DNA of 64,000 nucleotides from Candidatus Puniceispirillum sp. (lineage in GTDB: Bacteria > Pseudomonadota > Alphaproteobacteria > Puniceispirillales > Puniceispirillaceae): NCBI GenBank assembly GCA_028383305.1, contig JAOEVD010000001.1, forward strand, positions 1 to 64,000. Direction: 5' to 3'. The translations under genes were made by a program, and so were the position numbers. Shown piece after piece: positions 50,620 through 57,740 of the stretch (its first letter is position 1; the number at the start of each line of letters is the position of its first letter). Under the pieces are notes generated by a model. It searched no databases. It was given only the letters and a program-made list of their open reading frames with translations, and was not told where the DNA came from.

Positions 50620-50862
50620 CTAATAGGGACAGTTTTCCCGATCACAGGTCTCGCCGCTTACCCATGCCCCGCAAATTGTGCATTCCTGCAAATCAACCGA
50701 TGCGTCATTCGCGCCTTTTTTCGCTGCTCCGGCCGTGTCGCCATTTTTGTCTACTGGCTGATCAGCACGGTTTTTCTGGCGTGCCTCGATAAATCGAAAT
50801 GCCATCCAGACAAGCCAGATCAGGGCAAAAAGACCAAGGATTTTCGGAAGTGAGAGAACCAT
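50620..50862 (-). CDS. small membrane-anchored zinc-ribbon protein
   Basis: Protein of 80 residues: one N-terminal transmembrane helix (about residues 6-24, PKILGLFALIWLVWMAFRFI), a polar linker, and a C-terminal four-cysteine cluster CTICGAWVSGETCDRENC that should bind one zinc or similar ion. AGGA precedes the ATG. I do not recognise a named family. It sits between an S49 peptidase gene and glyQ on the same strand; a link with membrane protein quality control is only a positional guess. Confidence 0.75.
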   Translation of the reverse strand: MVLSLPKILGLFALIWLVWMAFRFIEARQKNRADQPVDKNGDTAGAAKKGANDASVDLQECTICGAWVSGETCDRENCPY

Positions 50863-50997
50863 GATTCAAGCGTCCTTTAAAGGCGTAATCCGACATGCGT
50901 AATGCAACCGGCGTGATGCTGGATTTTGCGGAAAGCCAGCGATTGTTCTGCCAGCAACGGCGAATATGGCGCTATCCTGACATAACCGGTTTGGCTT

Positions 50998-51828
50998 TTA
51001 CAGCCCGAAACGCGAAAAATAAGCGCGCTCAATCGCAAGATCGGCGGTTTCCTGCACAAGTTGGCTGCTCATTGCCGGAAGCCCAAGCGGCAGGAATTTG
51101 CGCTTTGGCTCAACAAACATCACGTCAGTGTCATCACCAAAACGTTGAAGCAATGTTTGGCGACATTCACCAAGCCCATCAATCAATCCCAATTCAAGCG
51201 CACGTTGACCTGTCCAGAACGCGCCGCTGAATAATTCACCATGCGCGCCTTTCAGCCGTGACCCACGACGCTGTTCGATATGGCTGATAAATTGTTTGTG
51301 AATATCGGCCTGCAATCCTTTCAGCCGGTCAATTTCTTCATCGCGTTCAGGCTGAAACGGATCAAGCGTCATTTTGGCCTCGCCAGCGGTGTAAACCCGC
51401 CGGTCAATGCCTAGCTTGGCAATGGCCTTATCAAAACCGAAACCGGCCGAAATCACCCCAATAGACCCGATCACCGATGCCGGATTGGCATAAATCTCAT
51501 TGGCTGATGCCGCCAGCCAATAGCCGCCACTTGCCGCCACATCCTCGCAAAACGCCAAAACCGGCACATCGGCGCGGTTGGCAAGATCACGAATGCGCTG
51601 GCCAATCAATGATGATTGCACTGGCGAGCCTCCGGGCGAGTTAATGATGATGGCAACCGCCTTGGCACGCTTGACCGAAAAGGCCTTTTTCAATTGCGGT
51701 TCAACCGATTCAAGCGATAGGCCACGCCGCCCAAGACTGCCCGATTGCGAGATCACACCGCTTAAGCGCACCACTGGCACAACCGACCTGCGGCGTCGCC
51801 AAAACATTATTTTGGACAAAAGTCCCAT
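50998..51828 (-). CDS. S49-family serine peptidase (SppA/SohB-like)
   Basis: Membrane-associated peptidase thought to digest cleaved signal peptides or membrane fragments. The short form of 276 aa has one protease domain: PVVRLSGVI, IINSPGGSPVQSS, the catalytic serine in EDVAASGGYWLAASA and the catalytic lysine in AGEAKMTLDPF. The N-terminus (MGLLSKIMFWRRRR) is basic with little hydrophobic character, so it may be peripheral rather than membrane-inserted. A 14-bp tandem repeat lies directly upstream. Confidence 0.92.
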   Translation of the reverse strand: MGLLSKIMFWRRRRSVVPVVRLSGVISQSGSLGRRGLSLESVEPQLKKAFSVKRAKAVAIIINSPGGSPVQSSLIGQRIRDLANRADVPVLAFCEDVAASGGYWLAASANEIYANPASVIGSIGVISAGFGFDKAIAKLGIDRRVYTAGEAKMTLDPFQPERDEEIDRLKGLQADIHKQFISHIEQRRGSRLKGAHGELFSGAFWTGQRALELGLIDGLGECRQTLLQRFGDDTDVMFVEPKRKFLPLGLPAMSSQLVQETADLAIERAYFSRFGL

Positions 51829-51845
51829 TTCACCTATTTCCCTTC

Positions 51846-51957
51846 ATCTGGCATCACTGCCAATCACACCCAGCAAATCACACCCAGCCAATCACGCTCT
51901 GCCGATTACGCTATGCCAATCATCCACTGGCAATCAACCACCGGCAATCACGCCTAG
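51846..51957. repeat. 14-bp tandem repeat array between a TrmN6-like gene and sppA
   Basis: Seven consecutive units of exactly 14 bp start at 51860, 51874, 51888, 51902, 51916, 51930 and 51944, with an eighth weaker one at 51846. The consensus is near CCAATCACNCNCTG; ATCA or ATTA in the middle is nearly invariant while the 3' half drifts. The last unit ends CGCCTAG and contains the stop codon of the minus-strand methyltransferase gene. There are no spacers, so this is not a CRISPR array. Confidence 0.9.
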
Positions 51958-52772
51958 ACCCTGCGGGCAGGATGCACCATATAAAGACCTTCACCATTCA
52001 TAATGCGGCTAGCGGCTTCGGTAAAGCTGCCATCATCATTATGCATGATAAGACCGGGTAAAATCGCGCCCGGGCCAGACACCGCCTTGCGGACCTGAAT
52101 GATCACCCGCCCAGCCGGCACCATTGGCCGCGGCCAAAGCGGGAATTGCAGAATTTCTGAAGCACCCGCCATGGTAAAAAGATGGATTAATTCATCCGCC
52201 CGATCAGCCCGGCAAATAAAGCTGATCCGTCCGCGCGGTTTTGCCGCCCACATTGCCGATTTCACCCAATCACCAAGTGCCAGACCTTCGCCGATATGCG
52301 CCAAAGCCCGCCGTTTGTCGCGCGGCCTTGTGCCGGTTGCGTAATGATAGGGCGGGTTACTAACAACATGATCAAAACTACCCGCCAGAACAGGTGGCAT
52401 TTTGGCAATATCATCGCGCAGAATTCGAAGCCGGTCATCAAAATCATTGGCCGCGACATTCCGCTGCGCCAATGCCGCCATCACTGGATCAATCTCAATC
52501 GCGGTGATCTGCACCGCATCAAGCCGCCGTGCCAAACACAGACTGACCCCGCCAACCCCTGCCCCCATATCCAGAATACGGCCACGATTAACCCCAATCG
52601 CCGCCGCCAGAAGCACCGCATCCGTGCCAACGCGAAACCCACTTTTTGGCTGCATAATCGACACGGTTTTGCCAAGCAAATGATCATGTGTTACCGCCAA
52701 ATCATCAAGACCATCAGGCGGTGCGCCATCGTCGGTTTTGGCATCATTTCCAATTGTCGGATCTTGGCTCAT
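51954..52772 (-). CDS. TrmN6-like N6-adenine methyltransferase
   Basis: SAM-dependent methyltransferase of the family that modifies A37 of tRNA1(Val). Motif I is ILDMGAGVGGVSLCLA, motif II ITAIEIDP, and the catalytic NPPY lies in HVVSNPPYHYATG; KSGFRVGTDAVLLAA is typical of this family. Start choice is uncertain: the ATG at 52772 with GGGTGA upstream is used here (272 aa); ATG at 52787 or GTG at 52820 are alternatives. Follows the DUF2007 gene on the same strand, a pairing known in alphaproteobacteria. The C-terminal codons run into the 14-bp repeat array. Confidence 0.88.
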   Translation of the reverse strand: MSQDPTIGNDAKTDDGAPPDGLDDLAVTHDHLLGKTVSIMQPKSGFRVGTDAVLLAAAIGVNRGRILDMGAGVGGVSLCLARRLDAVQITAIEIDPVMAALAQRNVAANDFDDRLRILRDDIAKMPPVLAGSFDHVVSNPPYHYATGTRPRDKRRALAHIGEGLALGDWVKSAMWAAKPRGRISFICRADRADELIHLFTMAGASEILQFPLWPRPMVPAGRVIIQVRKAVSGPGAILPGLIMHNDDGSFTEAASRIMNGEGLYMVHPARRV

Positions 52773-52841
52773 GTTTTTGTCACCCATAACGGGGGCTGGC
52801 TCGGCTGGCTTTGCTGCCACCCGCCGGACAAACGACCATGA

Positions 52842-53057
52842 TCAATCATCATAAAATTCATTTGCATCCTCAAGCAACGTTTTTGCCGCCAAAAGCCGTT
52901 TCGTTGACACCATAATCCGGCGCGGAAAAGCCCCAATGCCAGCCTCAAGCGCCGAAATATTTGCATCAAACACATGCGCCTTAATGCCCGCATCACGCAA
53001 CAGCGCCAGCAAAAATGACAGGCGCACATTATTGGTTGTGCTAACAAGATGTCCCAT
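52842..53057 (-). CDS. DUF2007 family protein
   Basis: Small 71-residue protein (MGHLVSTTNNVRLSFLLALL, then VFDANISALEAGIG and PRRIMVS) with the ferredoxin-like pattern of DUF2007, sometimes described as a putative signal-transducing protein related in fold to PII. It precedes the TrmN6-like gene and is divergent from the polyprenyl diphosphate synthase gene, the usual neighbourhood. Function unknown. Confidence 0.85.
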   Translation of the reverse strand: MGHLVSTTNNVRLSFLLALLRDAGIKAHVFDANISALEAGIGAFPRRIMVSTKRLLAAKTLLEDANEFYDD

Positions 53058-53313
53058 GACGCCGCATCATGCCGCATTTTTGGCGAATTACCAAGCGTTG
53101 CAACGACAAAATTCGCCGTGGGCTGGCCTTTTTTCCTTGCTAGTCGGTGATGTGGCATCGTAATGAATGGGAAAGGTTTTAGACACGCCATCCATGCGCG
53201 CCAGCAATGGCTAGCGCAATGACGCTGCCGCCAAAAAGCCAAACGGCTTTAAATTGCGCAAATACATATTTCCGGTAGGAAGATGGCAAATCGCCATTTG
53301 ATAGGTTGAAAGA

Positions 53314-54339
53314 ATGAGTGCTAATCCTGCAATCGAGAATCACGGCGAATTGGTTTCGCTTGACCCGCTGGTCAATCTGCTTGCCGATGATATGAAAGCC
53401 ATCAATGCAATGATTTTGCAGCGGCTAGCCAGTGACGTGCCATTGATCCCGGAATTGGCCGGACATTTGATTGCCGCTGGCGGTAAACGCATCCGCCCGA
53501 TGATGACACTTGCCGGCGCGCAAATTGCCGGTGGCAGCGCGCATGCTGTAGGGCTGGCAACCGCTGTCGAATTCATCCATTCGGCAACGCTTCTTCATGA
53601 TGATGTGATTGATGAATCGAATTTGCGACGTGGCCGCGATACGGCAAATGCGCTGTGGGGAAATGAGGCGTCGGTTCTGGTGGGTGATTTTCTGTTTGCC
53701 CGCGCCTTTGAATTGATGGTTGAGGCTGGTGATATTACGGTTCTAGGCCAGCTGGCAAATGCGTCGGCGCGGATCACTGAAGGCGAAATCAAACAAATGA
53801 CCATCGCCGGCATGCCTGACACGCCACAAGATGCCTATTTCGATGTGATTACTGGCAAAACCGCGATTTTATTCGCCGCCGCCGCCGCCGCCGGTGCCAA
53901 GCTGGCAGGCGCAAATGATGATGATGTTGCGGTGATGCATGATTACGGGCTGCAGCTTGGGCTGGCATTCCAGATCATGGATGATGCAATGGATTATGGC
54001 GTCAGCAGCAGCGCCATGGGCAAAAATACCGGCGATGATTTCATCGACCAAAAAATCACCCTTCCGGTAATTCTGGCATGGCAGGATGGTGATGCAAATG
54101 ACCATGAATTCTGGCAACGCACATTGGGTGATGGCAATTTTGCCGATGGCGATCTTGCCACCGCACAGGCCATTCTTGCCAGCCATGATGCCATTGACCG
54201 TTCGATTGCGATTGCTTGCGATTATGCCAATGCAGCCATTGCCGCGCTATCGCGGCTGTCATCACCTGGTCAAAGCCAGATGCCCATCATCGCCGCGCTT
54301 GGCGCCGCCGCTAGATTTTCAGCAGCGCGGCAAAATTAG
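53314..54339 (+). CDS. ispB: long-chain polyprenyl (octaprenyl or decaprenyl) diphosphate synthase
   Basis: Trans-prenyltransferase that makes the ubiquinone side chain. The first Asp-rich motif is in LLHDDVIDESNLRRG, the second in FQIMDDAMDYG, with GGKRIRPMM upstream and GDDFIDQKITLPVI near the C-terminal third. 341 aa is normal. Chain length (8 or 10 units) cannot be told by eye. It is divergent from DUF2007 with a 256-base spacer; a short inverted repeat ATGGC-AAATC-GCCAT (53283-53297) lies just before the start. Confidence 0.94.
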   Translation: MSANPAIENHGELVSLDPLVNLLADDMKAINAMILQRLASDVPLIPELAGHLIAAGGKRIRPMMTLAGAQIAGGSAHAVGLATAVEFIHSATLLHDDVIDESNLRRGRDTANALWGNEASVLVGDFLFARAFELMVEAGDITVLGQLANASARITEGEIKQMTIAGMPDTPQDAYFDVITGKTAILFAAAAAAGAKLAGANDDDVAVMHDYGLQLGLAFQIMDDAMDYGVSSSAMGKNTGDDFIDQKITLPVILAWQDGDANDHEFWQRTLGDGNFADGDLATAQAILASHDAIDRSIAIACDYANAAIAALSRLSSPGQSQMPIIAALGAAARFSAARQN

Positions 54340-54361
54340 GCACCCAATCTATCCACGCCCA

Positions 54362-55023
54362 ATGATCTGCGCCCTTATTGCCGCGCTTGCAGCAAGCGAC
54401 TCAATGATTACCTAAAAAAGGCATCTCGTGCAAACGGGCGCACTGATGCCTATTTACAGCAATTCCTGCATCGCGGAACACCGTGTCGCCTTCCCGAAGA
54501 TGTGCGGCATCGACTTGCTGCTTTTCTTGAGATTGATCAGTCACGGCTGGCCGGTAACAATTCAATCATCGGCGCCAGTCCTCACCAATCACGCCAATTT
54601 GCCGTGCCGTTCTTTGATCTTTTGGCAAGTGTCGGCGGCGGCGCGCAAATCGACCTCGCCAGCAAGACGGCACAAGATCCTGATGATCAATGGGTTTTTC
54701 CACGCCAATGGCTTGCCAAGCTTGGCCGTCGTCAAACCGCTGCCTAGCGCATGATTTCTATCAGTAGCGATTCGATGGTTCCACTTCTTGAACATGATGA
54801 CACGGTGATGCTTGATTGCAGTCAAATCCACCCGTCACCTCCGGGTATTTTTATTCTTGATGATGGTGTTGGCCTTGTTGCCAAGCGCATTGAAATCATT
54901 CCTAGCACCACACCGCAAATGCTCCGTATTTCCTCGGCAAATTCAGCCTATAGCAGTTACCATCGGCGTATTGATGAGGTACATATCATCGGGCGTGTGG
55001 TATGGTTTGCGCGCCGCCTGTAA
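54362..55023 (+). pseudogene. S24-family (LexA/C2-type) regulator, broken by a frameshift and an in-frame stop
   Basis: Homologue of the HTH plus S24-peptidase regulators common in alphaproteobacteria. The N-terminal start MICALIAALAASDS is in one frame and stops at 54413; the HTH continues in another frame with GRTDAYLQQFLHRGTP and LPEDVRHRLAAF. That frame runs through the linker (VPFFDLLASVGGG, WVFPRQWLAKLG) to a TAG at 54745-54747 and then continues in the same frame with the peptidase part ISISSDSMVPLLEHDD (catalytic Ser) and LVAKRIE (catalytic Lys) to the end. Two independent lesions make a functional full-length product unlikely. The 91-residue C-terminal part has its own ATG at 54751 and could be made separately. 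Confidence 0.88.
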
Positions 55024-55069
55024 TGAAGCATTTTTGATTAAACTTTTTTAATTGGGCGTTTTCTCTCTT

Positions 55070-55083
55070 GCGCCTAAAGGCGC
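55070..55083 (+). terminator. weak hairpin after the S24 pseudogene
   Basis: GCGCC-TAAA-GGCGC forms a 5-bp GC-only stem, followed by TTGTCACATTTT, an interrupted T-run. It lies between the pseudogene and the RNA methyltransferase gene. Confidence 0.35.
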
Positions 55084-55116
55084 TTGTCACATTTTAGCAA
55101 TAAGGGCGATCAGCAA

Positions 55117-56517
55117 ATGGCACGCCAATCCAACCGAAAGCCAAACAAGAAACGGTCGGCAAAATCGAACCAGATGGCTGGCCGTCTGCCACGCAATGCG
55201 CCGCCAATCGAGGTGACAATCAGCCATATTGGCGGGCGCGGCGATGGCATTGCCAAAGCGCTTTACACCCATAATTACAGCGAGGCCGAACATGATGTAT
55301 TTGTTCCGGCCAGCCTTCCGGGCGAGCGTTTGTTGGTTCAGCCACTTTCGCTGACATCACAGGGAATCAAGGCGCGCATTATCGAGCTATTTACACCGTC
55401 ACTCGATCGCCATAAACCGCGCTGCGATGCCTTTCCAGCATGTGGCGGCTGCCGGTTCCAGCATTGGGATGAAACCGAAATCAGCAACTGGAAAAGCGCC
55501 CTTGTTGCCAATTTCCTTGATCGTGCCAAAATCAAGGCTGGCACGATAAGGCCGCTTTACCGCTCACCGCTGAAAAGCCGAAGACGCGCCAGCTTCCATC
55601 TGAAATGCATTGCTGATGGGGCAATTGTCGGTTTTCGTGAACATATGGGTCAACATATTGTCAGCCCTGACGGCTGCGCTGTTCTTCACCCAAACCTGTT
55701 GGCCCTGCAAGGCGCCTTGCAGGATTTTGCCAGCGCCCATCTTCCCGCTGGCTTTGCCGCAGATGCGCATGCCAACCTTCTTGACCGCAGCACTGGTAAC
55801 GCTGAAGACAGCAATATCTGCCTCTACATTGAGCCAATTTCAGGGGCGCAGCCCTGGAGCCCAGACGTGCTTGCCAAATTGGGCGATTGGGCGGCAAGCA
55901 TAAGACTGGCACGGCTATCAGTTAACGATCACGGCAGTCCAATGACACTTTTCGCCCCTGAAATTCCTTTGGTTCAATTTGGCAAGATCGGCGTTTCGCC
56001 TCCTCCGGGGGCTTTTTTGCAGGCTACCCGTGATGGTGAGGCTATGTTACAAAATGCCATTGCTGAAATTACCGGATCAGCGAGCCAGATTGTCGATCTT
56101 TTTGCCGGATGCGGCACGCTTAGCCTGCCACTGCTGGATAATATTACCAATCTTCTAGCGGTTGAGCAAAGCGAGGATGCCCTTGCGGCGTTGCAATTTG
56201 GCGTCGATTCTGGGGGCATTGGCGGGCGGGTGAAAACCGCCAGCCGCAATCTGTTTGACGCGCCGTTAATGCCTGATGAGCTGGAAGGCTTTGACATGGC
56301 CATTCTTGACCCACCACGAAGCGGCGCTGCTGCACAATGCCGGATGCTGGCACAATCCGGCATTGCAACAATCGCTATGGTATCATGCAATCCGGCAAGC
56401 TTTGCGCGGGATGCGGCTATTTTGACAGAAAGCGGGTTTCAGCTTGAATGGGTTCAGGTCATTGATCAATTCTCATTCAGCAATCATCTTGAGATGATTG
56501 GCGCTTTCCGCCGCTAG
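55117..56517 (+). CDS. RumA/TrmA-family RNA 5-methyluridine methyltransferase
   Basis: SAM-dependent uracil-5 methyltransferase acting on rRNA (or possibly tRNA). A basic N-terminal tail and a TRAM-like segment precede the iron-sulfur cysteines CDAFPACGGCRFQHW with a fourth in SPDGCAVLHP. The methyltransferase core has VDLFAGCGTLSLPL, LDPPRSG and the catalytic nucleophile in MVSCNPASFARD. 466 aa from ATG 55117, which has AAGGGCGA upstream; a TTG 11 codons earlier is less likely. The cysteine set suggests the RlmD (RumA) branch, but target specificity is not provable here. Confidence 0.9.
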   Translation: MARQSNRKPNKKRSAKSNQMAGRLPRNAPPIEVTISHIGGRGDGIAKALYTHNYSEAEHDVFVPASLPGERLLVQPLSLTSQGIKARIIELFTPSLDRHKPRCDAFPACGGCRFQHWDETEISNWKSALVANFLDRAKIKAGTIRPLYRSPLKSRRRASFHLKCIADGAIVGFREHMGQHIVSPDGCAVLHPNLLALQGALQDFASAHLPAGFAADAHANLLDRSTGNAEDSNICLYIEPISGAQPWSPDVLAKLGDWAASIRLARLSVNDHGSPMTLFAPEIPLVQFGKIGVSPPPGAFLQATRDGEAMLQNAIAEITGSASQIVDLFAGCGTLSLPLLDNITNLLAVEQSEDALAALQFGVDSGGIGGRVKTASRNLFDAPLMPDELEGFDMAILDPPRSGAAAQCRMLAQSGIATIAMVSCNPASFARDAAILTESGFQLEWVQVIDQFSFSNHLEMIGAFRR

Positions 56518-56610
56518 CACAATCACTGGTAACACCTCAAATCTTCGCCAGGTTTGATTTGGCCAAAAACGGGTTTGCCAAAAAGGGCCTCTAAAGCGCA
56601 TGATATTGCG

Positions 56611-56853
56611 ATGATGATCAAACGATCCATGACCATTCACGGGCACCGAACAAGTGTGTCATTGGAACAGCCTTTTTGGGACATGCTGCAGGATATTGCC
56701 GCCAGCCGTGGGCAATCCCTTGCCAGCCTTGTGCAAAATATTGACCGCAAACGTGATGGCGGGCTGTCATCAGCCTTGCGGCTATTCGTTCTAGCCGAAT
56801 TAAAAAAAGAAACTGCCGTTGTTAAGACAGATACAAAGCCGCTAGATCACTAG
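56611..56853 (+). CDS. ribbon-helix-helix domain protein
   Basis: Small protein of about 80 residues. MTIHGHRTSVSLEQPFWDML followed by ASRGQSLASLVQNID and GGLSSALRLFVL is the pattern of the RHH_4 family, a presumed DNA-binding fold widespread in alphaproteobacteria. Two adjacent ATG codons (56611, 56614) could start it; neither has a good ribosome binding site. The target and function are unknown. Short single-gene unit upstream of the amidotransferase. Confidence 0.82.
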   Translation: MMIKRSMTIHGHRTSVSLEQPFWDMLQDIAASRGQSLASLVQNIDRKRDGGLSSALRLFVLAELKKETAVVKTDTKPLDH

Positions 56854-56956
56854 CCTTTTTGGAATTATAAGTCATTTTGGGATCATAAGCGGTTTTGGGT
56901 TGGTGTTTTAAAGCCGCAGATAAACGAGCCCTGCGAATAGATAGGAACCATCGCAA

Positions 56957-57679
56957 ATGCATATCGCAATTCTTTTGGCGGGTCATACCAACAAGGCGAT
57001 GCCCCAGCGCTTTCATGACTATAATGATATGTTCACCGATCTTTTTGCCAGCCTTCCGCTTGGCAAGCATTTCCGCTTTACAACATTGGCCGTGGTCGAT
57101 GACGTATTTCCGGCGCAAATTGACGATTATGATGGCTATCTTGTTTCAGGTTCCGCATTTGGTGTTTATGACGATGCGCCATTCATTCCAAAATTGATGG
57201 ATTTTCTGTGTCAAATATATGCTGCCAAAAAGCCGCTAGCGGGCGTTTGTTTTGGCCATCAGATCATTGCGCATGCGCTTGGCGGCTATGCCGGCAAATG
57301 GTCAAAAGGCTGGGGCCTTGGCGTCAAGGAACTGGCCTTAACCGACCTTCCGGACTGGATTGATACCAGCCCTGACAAAATCAATCTGATTCATGTTCAT
57401 CAAGATCAGGTGACCAGCCTTCCCGATGGGGCGCGGCGTATTGCCAGCGCCAACCATTGCACAAATGCGGCTTTTGTCATTGGGGATGATGTTTTTGCCA
57501 TTCAGGGTCATCCCGAATTTGACGCTGATTATACTGATGCGCTCTCGAACCTGCTGGTTGATCGCGCCGGTGCCGATTGCGTCAATGAAGCACGTCAATC
57601 ACTTGCCACATCGCATGACGGCAAATTGGTTGCAAGCTGGATTTTGGCGTTTTTTGCCAAACATGTGCCAACCGGATAA
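56957..57679 (+). CDS. class I glutamine amidotransferase-like protein
   Basis: Stand-alone GATase1 domain, 240 aa. The nucleophile is in AGVCFGHQIIAHALGG, and the catalytic His and Glu are in IQGHPEFDADY. YLVSGSAFGVYDD is typical of the GMP synthase-like stand-alone group (yeast and bacterial homologues), some of which act on small gamma-glutamyl compounds. No synthetase partner is adjacent; the next gene, 61 bases on, encodes a hydantoinase A-type ATPase, and both could act in the turnover of an amide or gamma-glutamyl compound, which is speculation. Confidence 0.88.
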   Translation: MHIAILLAGHTNKAMPQRFHDYNDMFTDLFASLPLGKHFRFTTLAVVDDVFPAQIDDYDGYLVSGSAFGVYDDAPFIPKLMDFLCQIYAAKKPLAGVCFGHQIIAHALGGYAGKWSKGWGLGVKELALTDLPDWIDTSPDKINLIHVHQDQVTSLPDGARRIASANHCTNAAFVIGDDVFAIQGHPEFDADYTDALSNLLVDRAGADCVNEARQSLATSHDGKLVASWILAFFAKHVPTG

Positions 57680-57740
57680 TCGCATTTTCTGGTGATCGGC
57701 GTAATTTGTGATCTGGCACCAAACCAAAAGGAATAATCGC

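Noticed and set aside
51846-51957. CRISPR array
   Set aside because: Units are 14 bp and directly adjacent with no spacers, and no cas genes are present.
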